Assembly (NCBI GenBank): GCA_024529925.1 | Contig: JAFEUB010000780.1 | Coordinates: 124,001 to 188,000 of the forward strand | DNA from: Ophthalmolycus amberensis | Taxonomy: Eukaryota > Chordata > Actinopteri > Perciformes > Zoarcidae | Direction: 5' to 3' | DNA: 64,000 nt | Shown: piece by piece, positions 1 through 12,500 of the stretch | How positions within the stretch are numbered: position 1 is the stretch's first letter | How the letters are laid out: the number at the start of each line of letters is the position of its first letter | Program-made: the position numbers and the translations under genes | Notes under the pieces: generated by a model | Told to the model about the DNA's origin: nothing | What the model saw: only the letters and a program-made list of their open reading frames with translations | Databases searched by the model: none

Positions 1-1625
1 GTGTATGTGCGGTTGTGAGCTGGGTGTGGAGGGGTACCCAGAAAGGCACCCAGCCTGTGTTGTGCAGTGACATTATTAAGACACACACAGGCAGGGTGAT
101 CTATGGCCACTAAAGCAAGCAAATGATAAAAAAACAACAACACTGCATAGATAGCTCAATGCCTCGACTGTTATTTTAGCAGAAAGAAAAAGCTGAAATT
201 GCATTCTTAAATAAATACTTCAATATTTAATTTCTCATGCCTTTTTTTTCAATCAAACCAAAAATGTCATCCCATGTACCCAGCAGCTACCGGACATGGT
301 GACCCAATTTCCGCCAGGTATAACCATGTGATTTGTGTCTGGATATCTTATCTGGAGAGATAAAAAGCTAATGTAAATACACACCGATCCATTGGGTTTG
401 GAATGGGATCAGATCCAGCAAACCTCATCTGTAGGTAGTCCTGCACACACTGTGATCGGATGTGATCACAGTATAGGGATTCAGAATTTATTCAACAAGA
501 TTGGTTGCCATGTGTAAATGCGAAGACGTTAATCAAATTTTTGTAAGACATATATATTTAACGTACTCTTGGTAAAGGCTAGCACATTTCTACACTTTTT
601 TTTAATCGGTTTTTATCTTTATCATGGCCACTCAGAAACGAGAATGATATTTGCTATTCCTCGAAGATGCCAAATATAATTGGAATGTCCCTTTAAGGAC
701 AAGAGACATCGAGCATGTTCACACACCTCATCGGTTTTAAGGTCTCACTTCATGTATATATTTAAGCATTCACTCCCAACACTCAAATATAATAGCACTA
801 TTTATGCTGTTATTCATGGTAAACCTTAAAATGAGAATGGTCATATCTTGATAATGCACCTGTAATGATGCAGTATATGGGAGCTTTTATTGCTTCATAG
901 AGATATGTCATCCCTTAATGATCTTTATACTTGCCTCCCCTCCTCTCCGCCACATTGTTCCTTTACTCTATTGGAGCTATAAACCGGTCTGCTCCATAAG
1001 ATATATGATGCAAACTATAGCTGCGGCAGTCCAGCTTAAGGTCAGCCAAGGATGCCTTCTGCCTGAGGGCAGGAGGAAGGGAACAACTGTTCACGTAGAA
1101 CACAAGTAACTGTGTGTTTGTGTGCACAATCACCTGCGGTGAAGTAGGACACCACCGTGCACGCTCAGGCTTAAGTCAAAGCGACACACCACAAAACCCC
1201 CTGTTAAGTCCGTCATACACAAATACAGCCGTCATTGTATTTGTTTGTGTCCAATTGTAGTAAACCTGTATCTGGAGGTAGTTGGAGTCTGCTATGGCAA
1301 ATAGCAAGACAAAGTTTATTGAGTGTTATTTGGTGTGTGAATCCAGAACGAATACATTTTTTATAATCTCAGCTACATATACCTTTGTCAAGGCACTGCA
1401 GGTTTTCTGCAAATGTCGCTGTCTTAAACCCCCTTTTTCCATCTTTGCATTTGACATTTCTTTAATCGGCAGATTTAAACCACAAATCACCTACCCATAC
1501 TGTACATGAATCAGAAGTCTGTAACATCGGTTTAATTATTTTTCTTCAATCTTCTTGTGTTTCCTTTTATGGGTTTATAACAATGAACACTACGGTGAAA
1601 ATGATGAGAGCTCTCACTGAGCTTT

Positions 1626-1709
1626 GGGTGTAAATCCAGCAAGTTCAGTCAAGTGTAATCGCCTGCTCAGCATGGAGAGCCATTTGGAGAAAGGTGAAAC
1701 CTCAAATCA
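1626..1709 (+). repeat. Dispersed repeat, copy A
   Basis: GGGTGTAAATCCAG, then CTCAGCATGGAGAGCCATT and CTCAAATC, recur in the same order and strand at 27944-28015, with small indels. No coding potential is shared. This is probably a fragment of an unidentified mobile element. Confidence 0.5.
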
Positions 1710-2620
1710 GTGGTACATTTTTAATCATGCAGAGACTTTTTTGTATCCAGGGCCAAAATAAATCACTTGACCAAAAATGACATAGTCCACTATGTGAGTT
1801 TGGGCAATAAAATCCCCACCAGTATAAATATCAACTTTATTCCAGCAGTGTGTCAATACGGTTTGGAAGTCTGGTTAGATTCAACACGGATCTTGTCACT
1901 TGTTTTTGCCATGAAGGCATTCAATTCATGATTTGGTCACGAACTTCACCGTGGCACTATAACTGTGTACATTTCTGCCAGAAACTTTGCAATATGGCTC
2001 ACACTCTTTCGTGTTTACTTTTTTTTGGCAGCTGGGTTTGTGTTGTGTTCTGGTGATATTGGGAGAGCTCCAAAAATTGCATTAAGTTGCTTCAATCTCG
2101 TTCTGCATTGAAAATATCAACCTTGAAAAGCTAAACATTTACTTCTTTCGTATACTAAACACAGTTTTATTGTAATGTCTCATTTGTTTTTGAAATTACC
2201 TTGGACTGCTGACATTTGTGGATTTCCTGTTATGTTTACTGGCTTATCTTGGCACGTATTAGTAATTCCTGACTCCAGGTGGGCGATATGAAAGCCTGCT
2301 AAAAAAAAAATCAACAACAAAACAAAAAGAAGGAAATTGGATGAAGGCAGGTTCCATCGCAGTGTCGCTGTTTCTGTTCAAAGGATGCTTTTTTAATCAA
2401 GTTTTGGGTTCAAATGTTGGAAATGATGTTGGCCTTGTGTCTGTTTATTCAAAACCAGCAGTGCTGGCAAACCTACGCACAGCTATAGTGATGACAATAG
2501 ACAGGAGTAATTGTCAGAAAAGAAGGAACCAGGAAGATGATTCCGGAGGAAATTAAACTGAAGTTAACAAAATACAGTGTGATGCATTTCACACTAACTC
2601 TGATACATGAACAAATGCAA

Positions 2621-2634
2621 CACACACACACACA
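2621..2634. repeat. (CA)7 microsatellite
   Basis: A perfect dinucleotide run, directly upstream of the MITE at 2717. Confidence 0.9.
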
Positions 2635-2716
2635 ACGTCACATGGATACTTTAGTGACTTTGTAATATGAGGAAGAACAACTGCATGACATTCCAGCTGA
2701 AGAGTAAAAACAGAAC

Positions 2717-3050
2717 CTAAAGTGACATTTCACCCCAAAATCCAGAATACATACCGGTACTTTCAGTTTCATGAAACTGCACACAACAAGATCTGTGGAT
2801 TACCTGGAGTAACCAGGCCATGGTTTCTAGGGATGAGACAATGCTGCTGAGTTCAAATCTATTTTTTGGCTCTTTGAGCGCCACAAGCCAAGTGCCATAT
2901 ATTCCCATTGTATTTTAGAAAGAAGGCAGACATCTCAACGGCCAATCTCTCCAAATCTAGGCAACTCGCAGCAAAACTGTGAGATAAAACAAGATTAATG
3001 AATAGCACTATCTATCAAATGATTGATTTTACAGTGAACTGTCCCTTTAA
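2717..3050. mobile_element. MITE, 334 bp, TTAA-type ends
   Basis: The left end reads CTAAAGTGACATTTCACCCC followed by AAAATCC. The right end, reverse-complemented, reads TTAAAGGGACAGTTCACTG followed by TAAAATC. These are imperfect terminal inverted repeats of about 25 bp. TTAA is intact on the right (3047-3050) and decayed to CTAA on the left. The interior encodes nothing recognisable. Ends of the type TTAAAGGGACAGTTCAC are, from memory, a very common fish non-autonomous DNA transposon signature. The superfamily is not assigned; TTAA targets suggest piggyBac- or Kolobok-like mobilisation. Confidence 0.65.
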
Positions 3051-3264
3051 ATAGCTTCAATGGGAAAAGTAACTGAAGAAGTTAATAACTTTATATACTT
3101 TAAAATTGGCAACTGACATTTTATTATTTTGAAAACATTATATCTCCTTCTTTTGAACCCCTTGCTCATTATAAAAAAAAAAGCCACAGGCCTGTGAGTG
3201 TGTCAGAAAATAAAATGAAATCTGGGTCACATTGTGAGACATTTGACATTTGTCGTTTCACTTC

Positions 3265-3292
3265 TTTTTTTTTTTTTTTTTTTCTTTTTTTT
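3265..3292. repeat. Poly-T tract
   Basis: Nineteen T, one C, eight T, then AG. Read on the minus strand it is an A-rich tract. Confidence 0.95.
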
Positions 3293-3718
3293 AGTCCAAA
3301 ACTCCATAGCGGTCCTTTCAACCGATAAAAGGTTTGCCTTACATCATAGCACAATTACAACATGTAATGTAGATTTAACAAGATTAATTTGAGTTCATTT
3401 CAATAGTGATTATGATTTTAATTGTTGTTATTAATATCAGTTAGCACAGTGCACATTTACACTGTGTACTGCTTAAAGGCTGCATTTCCCCTTCGTAATC
3501 TGGCACATTCTGAGGTATAAGGAGCCCGCCAATCATATTTTCTTTTAACCTCGAATGCACACAGTTTAATAAGGTGTTTGTACAGCATGCTGGCATGGTC
3601 GTAGCATGCTGCCAACATGGATTTAAGGCTACCTTCTAAAGCCGCTGGCACAATCTCAAGGCAGCTAATTAATATCTACATTAGTATGCATGTGTAACTA
3701 TGTTAGTAAAAAGAAGGA

Positions 3719-3733
3719 GGGGGGGGGGGGGGG
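3719..3733. repeat. Poly-G run (15 G)
   Basis: An uninterrupted G homopolymer following AAGAAGGA; prone to assembly and replication slippage. Confidence 0.95.
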
Positions 3734-4735
3734 AGTTATGACACATTCCATTTAGGTGCTTATGAAGTCACATGTTTATTCCTGAGCGCTGAAAGTAGAA
3801 ATTGGACCATATCGTATGAAACTGTTCATATACCACATCTCTACCATGGTGATTAAGTATCTAATCTAATAGCAAAAGGAAATCTGAGTTGGTCCTAAAT
3901 TAGCATATCCGACTAAAATAGTGACACCAGTTTATTACTTGGTGAAGGAGAGGTTCAAAGCATGCTGGGTGAAGGGGAACACAGGGGCCGGGATTAATGA
4001 TGGATAATTCTTTATACACAGCCATTCATTGCACGGGATTTCTGTTTGGAAGAAGTTACGATGTAAATGTACATGAGAATTGGAAGATTGTTTGCATTGT
4101 AAGTGATTTGCAGCCCTGTCTCCTAAACATTACATTGACATTTATACCATTTTTAAAAACATGGCAACAGTTCTGGACAGCATTTGATGATTGATGGAGT
4201 TACAAGAATTGTTAACCTGGCTTCATGCAGTTGTTCAGATCTCTCTTCTGTACTGTACAAATTAGCACATATTTGAACATACATTTTCAGAAAACAAAGA
4301 CAAATGGTCTTAATGTAAGTAATCTACTCGGGAAGTTCATGCCAATATTGATGAGTTACATTTCCTACGTGTCTTCCCTTAATGTTTGCACCTTTATGGA
4401 CCTGAAGACCCTTGGTGAGAACTGCAAGGCATACTTAAAAGGTTACCAGGGGATGAGAATCACCTGAAATGATCCCATGTAGAGGATGCATACAAGTGAA
4501 AACCAGTTTAGGAATATTTTTTTAATTTCTGCTCCATTTTTGGGCTGTTCCATTCAAAAAAATGTCACCCATGAGTAAAAAGAAGTACATCTCATAGTCG
4601 AGCCTTCATCTCCGCTGTTGCAGCTGCAGATGTAAACATAGAACTACAGTAAGAGTCTCCGAGACCACATTTTGCCATGATGACACAGACACAGACACAC
4701 AAGGTTCAAATATTACCAACCTGGTACATTTTTCT

Positions 4736-5525
4736 TCATCTTTATTTAACCAGGCTGTCTTATTGAGACTAAGATCTCTTTTCCGACAGAAACCTGAGAA
4801 GATGAAACATTTACAAGAACACTATCGAACAGAAACGACACAATAAACAGGAATTACAACAATACGAATCTTAAAAACAACAGATAATAAAGCTGTACAA
4901 TATCCAAGGGGAATGCAAGACTCTAGTTTGAGGACAGATGGCAGTTCATTCCATTTAAAAGGTGTAGCCCTGAAACCAGTTCGGCCAACACGAGTGCGTA
5001 CATGAGGGATATCTAATAGTTAAGTATTCACTGAATCGTCTACTGTAGTTTCTAGATTTGAACGAGCGAAGAGATGTGAGGGAGTTTGGTAGCTTCTCCA
5101 GCAGAGCTTAATACATGAATAACATGAGATGAGGAGTCGGGAGGTACATCCAACAGAAGATAGTTGAGAGATGATACAGAGGACAATGTATGTCCCAAAT
5201 TTGTCATTTGTGATAAAGCGTAAAGCGGAATGATACACAGGGTTTAACAGCTGAAGTGTTGATTGGACTGCATGACTATAACTCCACAGTGAAGGACAGA
5301 GATGGTTGTTGACTGCAGAATAGTTTTACCGCTGGAAGATGATAGAAATCCTTTAATTCGATACAAGACGGCTAGTTTGAATTCAAATTTCCGAGTCAAA
5401 TGTTGAATATGAATCTTGAATGACAACCTGCTGTCAAGCCAAATTCCAGTGAGAGTAGCGTGAGTGACATATAAAGTTTTATAAATACATGGTGCTGGAT
5501 CACTGAAAACTGTGGTTTGCATAAA
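4736..5525 (-). mobile_element. 3' end of a decayed LINE (ORF2 C-terminus and 3' UTR)
   Basis: On the minus strand, 5522-5244 translates to a reverse-transcriptase C-terminal segment. It contains IWLDSRLSFKIHI, LYRIKGFLSSSSGKTILQST and SVLHCGVIV, the pattern that follows the catalytic core in fish non-LTR elements. After a frame change, 5238-5020 continues with YHSALRFIT and then a decayed match to the LPPYISSLL region. The element ends near 4736 in a 3' UTR whose plus-strand copy reads CTTTATTTAACCAGG. Stops and frame changes show that it is dead, and everything upstream in the element is missing, as expected for 5' truncation. The clade was not determined. Confidence 0.8.
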
Positions 5526-8303
5526 ACTGCTTTAAAATAAAATCATAATCTTTTTCAATTTGGTTCCTCGTTCCCTGCCGAGTCTCACTCCTTTCAAAAC
5601 TTCAGTTTTCTAACAAAAACACTAGAAACTCAATAAATTTCCCCCACTTTGTTTCCCCTGCAAAGTCTTTCCTTCCGAGTCCTGCCAAGACATGGAGTGA
5701 TGCCATTTTTGTCTCGCGTGTCTATGAAAGCACGCTTTGAGGAAGTCGGCGCATGCAGACACATGCATGTCATTTGGAAGGTGTTCGGCAGAGTTTGCAC
5801 CCCCGACCCCCCCCCCTATCTTGTCACATACTCCTCTGGAAATACAGCTCTCTCTGGCTCTGTCTGTCTGTATCCCCCTCCCCACTCTCCTTCCCACACC
5901 GCCCAGTAAAAATAAAGACACAACACCAAACCTGGCAAGTGGCGATGGCAACTCAGCAGCCTGGCAAAGGACCTGAATCAGGAGAGGTTTCCAAGAAAGC
6001 CTAGAGCTGTCAGAGAATCGACGCAGTCAAGCTGCTGAATGAGCTGGGAGAATATTTAACTGTGCGGAAGCAGGTCCGATAGCATTGCTGCTGCACTGTT
6101 CTCTCTTCTTGTCTTTCTGTCGTACTGTTTTTTATGTGCTTTTCATTTTGGTTGAAAACCCCCACACAGTGTTGTCTTCATCTTGAGTAGACGCGTTTTT
6201 TTCCTTATCGCGTATCGCTTGATGGTCTGCTGCTTCACACTGTTGTAGGTAAATTAGATTTAATACAATTTGAGGCGGTGTTTAATTGCGATAGATATAG
6301 CGTGGTGTTAGATGGAATGAAGTGTTTTAGCAGCTTAATGTACCACAGGGTTCACCGTTAGCGTACCGTGTCAGATTAGAAAATAAATGGAGCCAGCTTG
6401 AAGCTTGACACACACCTGTTCCCAGCTGTAGTCACACTTGAGCATTTGTTTGCCTGTCACCTACAATGAGTTTCAAAGCTGATATTCCAGCAGTGTCACA
6501 ATCCTGTCAGGATGTGATTCTCCCACTTTTTAAAACTTTTTTTAAAGGTTGACATTTTCTCCTCCGCTTTTCTTTGACTTTGAGGTATTTGTTCTTCTTT
6601 CTTGTTTATTTTTTTTGTCACACTCTGTGTAACTCTTAGCCTACGTCACATGGTGACGCATTATATGAGGGAATTGACAAATGTGGCAGCACAGAGAGAA
6701 CCAGTCTGCTTAATGTTTCTGTTGAGCACACAAGATTGCTGCTTTGTTTTAAAAAAAAGCCTTCCTCTCTGCTTCCGCTCACCTCACATGTCCTTCTCTT
6801 TACTGATTCCTGTTGATGGTTACACGTGTCGCTCAGCTAATAGGTTGCCTGGTCCCATTCAAGGTTGCCGGCTGAGTGAGCAACCATACTGCTGCTGTAT
6901 GTGTTGCCCTTTCAGTAACTTGTGTCACTGGGATCAAAAGCAGACGGGCCTGTCCAGCTGATCTAATTCCCAGGGCGTCATATCAAGCCGTTGTCAAGCC
7001 GTCTGTATGAGACGCACAAGGCTTTCAAGTAACTACAATGTACACCCATCCCCATCCTTATTATGGTCAGAGAAAGTGAGGCGAGAGTGTGTTGACGTAA
7101 TTTAAAGACTAGGAAGGAGGGCAACTGGATGGGTCAAACAAACACAGGGTTTTTAATGGGAGACCAGTGTTTGTGTCCCAAAGTGCTGTTGAGTTATTTT
7201 GAAGTTACGCGTTTTCTGTATGTTACCTTGCTTACATTTGACTTAGTTCATGTAGTTATTTTAAGCCCAACCATGACGTTTGTCCTCATTATTTTGCTTA
7301 AAGTTAAAGTAGTCCACTTACGGTAACATTTGGATAAACAATCTCATAAATGTACCACTTTAATCTCAGACAATATCCAAGGTTTTTTGTGGTAAATACA
7401 GAGTTTTTGTCTCTCGAATTGCCCACTACACTGTCTTGTGTGAGATAGATGAATCAAAAAATGTGTCTGAATGGCATCTAGGTCTGTAGGGCTGCAAGAT
7501 GATTTGAATCGCTTCAACCCCCACATGAAACATTAGTCTACATGACAAATGGGATCTTTTTATTCTGCTGCATCCTTCATCCACAGAGCGATATAAATGT
7601 AATCATCAACATTCAGTCATTCAGTCTGATGAGGTGATATGTAAAAACTTCCTGTACAGCCTGAGCTATTGTTTCCTTCAGACCATGTAGCGAGTTGACA
7701 TGAGGAGGTATCAGAATCCTGGCAAAGTGGTCGATGTCTTGTCTTGTCTCAAGATTGGCTAAATGTCTCAAAAAGTCATAAAGTTTGGATGCACTCCAAG
7801 CATCTTAAAGACGACCATTTTCCCAAGCAGAGCACTGGTTTTCAGATTGATGAATGTGCTTGTCTTACTTCATTTCATTACGATATAAAAATCTACTTGC
7901 AGAGACGAGAACTTGCTTGAAATAGGTAATCCATCACAGTGAACAGCATGTCTTCTTTTGTTTTTGTCAACTTTGGGTTGTGGCTGTATGGTAATGCAGT
8001 TGAGAGCAGATAGGGTTTTAAAAACAAGACATAGTTGTTGGTGCTCACTATAATTTGGGTGTAGCTAACTGTGCTTTGTAGGACTACCTAACTGTAAGAA
8101 ACAAACACCAGGGCAGCTGTTTTCCAAGTACACTTTTTGCCTGTACCTGTAGCAGTAGGTACCAGACTTCTTTAAGTAACACAGTGGTCTGTTGAGCAGT
8201 TGGAACTATCGTCCTTACTTTGCCTTTTAATGCCTGCTCTCAAAAAACATTTGTCTTTTCTAACAGGCCGATATTCTAACTGGGGGGTGTTTGGATGGAG
8301 CAT
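5526..8303. other. No gene recognised
   Basis: 5640-6010 is richer in G, C and CpG and open in several frames because of CT/CCC bias (the C10 run at 5807). No splice or domain evidence makes it coding. The rest is ordinary unique sequence. Confidence 0.6.
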
Positions 8304-8738
8304 GTTCCTTAAACCCTATGTTCCCACAGCGCTTTGTTCCCTCAGCGTTATTTTCCCTCAGAGCTGTGCCTCCGCTGGTGCCATGCCATTGTTTTGATGG
8401 TCAATTATCCCCGAAACCCCAATAGAAAAACGTCCCATTGGACAGGTGAGCAAACCTTCTGCCCCGAAGGCCACTGCTCCAAAAGTACAACAAACAGAAA
8501 CACAATGCTAATTGTTATGCAGAATGACGTCACCACACCTTCTCGGTCACAAATATAATTTTGCTATTATGGCATATTAAGCATATCAAGCATGAATTTG
8601 CTGATATTCTGGCCCAAACCCTGACCTATCTCACTCATCATCCCTCAATCTAACCAACCTAACCCGACACATTTAACATGTGTCACGCATGATGCTGAGG
8701 GAACAAAAGGCTGACGGAATAAAGGGCCTATTTTGGAT
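8304..8738. mobile_element. Inverted-repeat element with TTCCCTCAG subterminal repeats, copy 1
   Basis: The left part has three spaced motifs (TGTTCCCACAGCG, TGTTCCCTCAGCG, TTTCCCTCAGAG). The right part has the same motif inverted (GCTGAGGGAACAAAAGG, then CTGACGGAATAAAGGGCC). The result is an inverted-repeat body of about 435 bp without a coding frame. The right end matches, in the opposite orientation, a second copy near 17195-17247, which supports a dispersed mobile family rather than a chance structure. Boundaries are approximate because no clear target-site duplication is visible. The family was not identified. Confidence 0.5.
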
Positions 8739-9516
8739 AGACACAAAAAAACGTTTTTTTGTGGTCTTTATACTTCCTTGTTGATGATTACGTGGATGAC
8801 ATACAAAGTGATTTGTGGGATACCTACACATTGTTTTTCGTTGGTATAGCTACAAATGCTTGATTAGACCAGCCTGAGTATATTATAAATACATATATGT
8901 ATTTGTTCCAACATAAAGTTGTTCTAATGACTTCCAGAATACAAAGAAAGCTTTTAGAATGTTTCACCTCACGTTACATTGGATACTCAATGAATAAAGA
9001 CAACCTTATGCCTTAGAGTAACATTAAGGTTCATTACAACTTATGTATTTAACTCTGGTCATCAGTTATTTTGGATATGATAACAATGTACTCACTTATT
9101 ATAATTTCTGAGATCTGGGAACAAGGTGACATCGGTGCAACAAAGTTCAGAGCATCAGTGAGGCAATAAACAAGCGAACAGGTTAGTCAAACTTATTGGG
9201 AAAATATGGGGATTGTAAAAGCAAACTCTGGTGGCAAATCTGTTGCACCTGTGCAAGAGATAACCTTGAATACTAATGCAACATCACGGCTTTAATTGCA
9301 CACTTACTTGCCAGTAAGGTCCCTTCATTCTGAGTCAGGCTAGCGAGCAGTGTGCACATACTGAAAGAAAGTCTGCCTTCCTCACATGAACCAATTGTGC
9401 TGTTCTGTACCATGCCTCTCAAACTTTCACACTGATTCCGTTCTTATGATTTTTTTTTTCCCTTTGTGATTCCTGTCTTGTCAATATTGCAGCTGAAATC
9501 CATTATTTAATATCGT

Positions 9517-9550
9517 CTGTTCTCTTTTTTCTCCTCTCCTTTAGGTGAGT
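9517..9550 (+). promoter_or_regulatory. Candidate recursive splice site (zero-length exon)
   Basis: A pyrimidine-rich tract of about 26 nt (9517-9543, with a CTCTTTTTTCTCCTCTCC core) ends in TTTAG at 9544. It is followed with no intervening base by GTGAGT at 9545-9550, a near-consensus 5' splice site. A 3' splice site abutting a 5' splice site is the ratchet-point signature described for very long introns in Drosophila and in long vertebrate neural genes. A-containing branch-point candidates lie 30-50 nt upstream in the AT-rich segment near 9490-9515. No other AG/GT junction seen in the window has comparable strength. What is seen is only the composite motif. Use by the spliceosome is inferred and needs RNA evidence. 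Confidence 0.45.
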
Positions 9551-12500
9551 GTCAGTCAACAACATGTGGATTATTCCAGTCAGCTGTGAACTCCTGCTGA
9601 GTCCCTCTGCATTGCCTTTTCCTTGCACATCGTTCTATGATTCTGCCATCAGGTTTGAAGAGATTGCCCCTTTGCACTGTGATTTTGATCAAAGAGAAAA
9701 GGCAGTAGGCCCAGAGAGACGGGCTTCATGCAGTAGAGCACGGTGGTGGTCTTTCCTCGTCAGCTCCGGTTGCTGTTGACAGCCACCAGAGAGACTTACG
9801 GGCATAAAAGTAAATGTCACTGGCGACTGAGGGCTTTGGTCTTTGTCCGGTGTTCATTGTCTCGACTTGACTTGATCTCTGTTGACTCTATTAGCTTCCA
9901 GGGAAACAAATGGCTACAGTATGAAGGAAACCTTTATTTATCCCCCTTTTTTTGGGGAGTACTTGTTATTCAGTGGTGTGCTCTTGTCGTGTTTACTGCT
10001 GAATGTGGGCTGTTTACTGATTACTGCTGACTGGAAATGGAAAGCAATCACTCGCTGAATATTCTTGTTTTGCTGGTTTTGGCAGCTTTCTTGAGTGCGT
10101 TTGCAATAAAATCTCTGACCTTCTTCAAAAATATTTCAATAAAACAATGACAAATTGTATGTGTTCAGATGAAGCAGCTTTTACTGTATCTATGGGGGGT
10201 TAAGGTTAAATCAACATATTGTATTGCAAAACACATAATGGCTCCTGCCTCACCCTGCATTTAGCATGCACGCGCCAACACTAAGATAAGCACCAGCCCG
10301 ACCATCCAACAGAGATTAAACACAAAGTAAGCAGTGTTGCAGAATGCAATCAATGCAGCCGGTAGGGATTTTATACATACAACTTGTAGTTTAATCACTG
10401 GATCAACCCCATCTCCCGATAGAACCTTGATACTGCGGGATCCTGTCATCAACAATGTATTTCTATGATTTTTGGCCCTGGCAACTATGTTTCAGGTTAG
10501 GGTTAGAGTAGCGATTGCTAGCACAACCGCACCTACTTCCAAGGTGCATGAAAAGGAGAAATTAAATTATTGTAGCGGTCAAAACTCCAGCAACACTATA
10601 TTGTGACACCAACACTAGTTTCTAACTCTTCTGGTGATTAGTAATCGGCTTATTTAAGTAACTTGGGCTGATTTGAAATAAGTGTCAGGTCAGAAATAAG
10701 TACTCTCTTTTTTTCTATTTTGAAAGTTTTCAGATCTTCATCCTGACTTAAAGTAATAAAGTCAAGAACTGGATCAGATGATAACCAATGGTGCAGTATG
10801 GTGCATGATGTCTAAATTGTCTTTTTATGATGAACTCCCATGCTACATTTCATTAATGGGATTTGCTGCGTGTGTAGACCTATTTGTGCGACCAAATAGT
10901 AATTAGTACAACACAGAGATGCATACATCCCCTACAGTTATACGATCCGTGTTTACACTACAGGTCCCCCTACGTGTAATACAAGATGCTTGATTACATG
11001 TTGGATCACCTTGCTTCATAAATTAGCTTATTAGTGAGGAACATGGCAGGAGATTAGCAGCTTAACTGCTCCTTGTCAGAAGTGTGACATGATTAAATTA
11101 ATAGTACATGAGTTTGATGGTAAATTAAGATTCAAGTGATTGTATTTAGAATAGCATACAAGTAAACAAGGCAGACAGTACACTGACACACAGCATGTGG
11201 TAATAGGGTCATTGTTCTCTAAAAAGAAGTTTTCACTTTTCTGTCTGACAATCCAACAGAGCAACATCCAGAGCAACATCGCTCAACAGCTGTATTTCAA
11301 AACCTTATGTGGATTGGCATCGGGTTAGCTGAAAGTTAGCTGTAAGCTAACCCCTTGGTGTCGTTATGATTTACAGAATAAACCCTGTAAATCATCATGA
11401 CTCCTCAATGTTTTCGTATCGTGCCAGTTCCAGGGCAAACTTAACGTCTTTAAACAGATGCTGGTTTAGGTCGATGAGTGACAGAAATCATACTGAATAT
11501 ATCAACACTTTAATATTGTGGGGTTTACGTTTATTGCAGCCTCTGGGAGCTACTGGAGCCTTAAACTTGTAGTTTAATTGCTTTTAAATCCCTCAAACGT
11601 TTGCCATCAACGGATGTCATTTAGTCGAGGGAGCTTTTGTAAGAAGCCACTGTGAAATATCGATAGCAGGATTTGCAGACCCAATTCAGTAACAATAAAA
11701 TTGTGATGCACTGGTATAATATGTTTTTTTACTCTGCCCCGGAGGTTAAGACCAGTTTCTCCAGCAACACTCACGCACATGCGCATATTCACACATATGC
11801 ACACACCCCAGCGGTCATTATAAGCCCACGTCACCAGGGGCATATCCCTGGCAGCGCCTGCCAAGGCCATTATCAGCCACCCTGTCCTAGACGAACACTT
11901 TGGCATACATCTGAGCAATTAGGCCAGATTATTGGCAACCTTCCTTGGCCTTGCCCCATTATCAAGACCACTAATTACTAGCAGTGTTCAGCGCTTTCTC
12001 GCTCACTGTGGTACAGGCAGGTGAGGCAGAGCGGGAAAAGATGGGAAAATAAAAAGTGAGAAGAATGGAAGGGAGGGAAAAATGAATGGAGGTGGATGAC
12101 CAAAAGGTGCGGGGTTTCATTAGAGGCAGCCACTGGAGGGGATATGGCAGCTTGGGTACACCATCCATTTGAGACATGTATACCTCAAGTGCGTGAATAT
12201 GTGTGAGGTCCCCGTGAGAAATGGTTTGTCAGAAGAAGCAGTATCCACATGTCACCAGCAGAGTGACTGGAGTGTTTTTGAGGCGTGGTGATAGCTGGGG
12301 ACTCGTGTCGGTGAGTTGCTGGCTTGTCTGTTGGCTTCGGCACTGTGGCGAATCATGCCTGCTGGGCAATTGTAGCTTTAAATGGAGAATGGCACACACA
12401 CAAGGCACATATACACTAGCATGCACACTCAAATTGACTCACACCCCCATATGTGCACACAGAGACACACATGGCCACAATATATATGCATCCATAACTC

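Larger units (their letters stand above)
1..2716. other. No gene recognised
   Basis: AT-rich unique sequence. The only structure seen is dispersed-repeat copy A (1626-1709) and the CA run at 2621. Open frames are all below 80 codons and resemble nothing known. Confidence 0.7.
3051..4735. other. No gene recognised
   Basis: Poly-T and poly-G tracts and AT-rich unique sequence. Nothing else is supported. Confidence 0.7.

Noticed and set aside
3261..3294. Poly-T followed by TTAG as a strong 3' splice site
   Set aside because: A homopolymer microsatellite, with no donor or open exon after it.
12000..12026. GGCAG/GTGAGG as a second recursive splice site
   Set aside because: The preceding 20 nt are purine-rich (GTGGTACAGG), so no pyrimidine tract.
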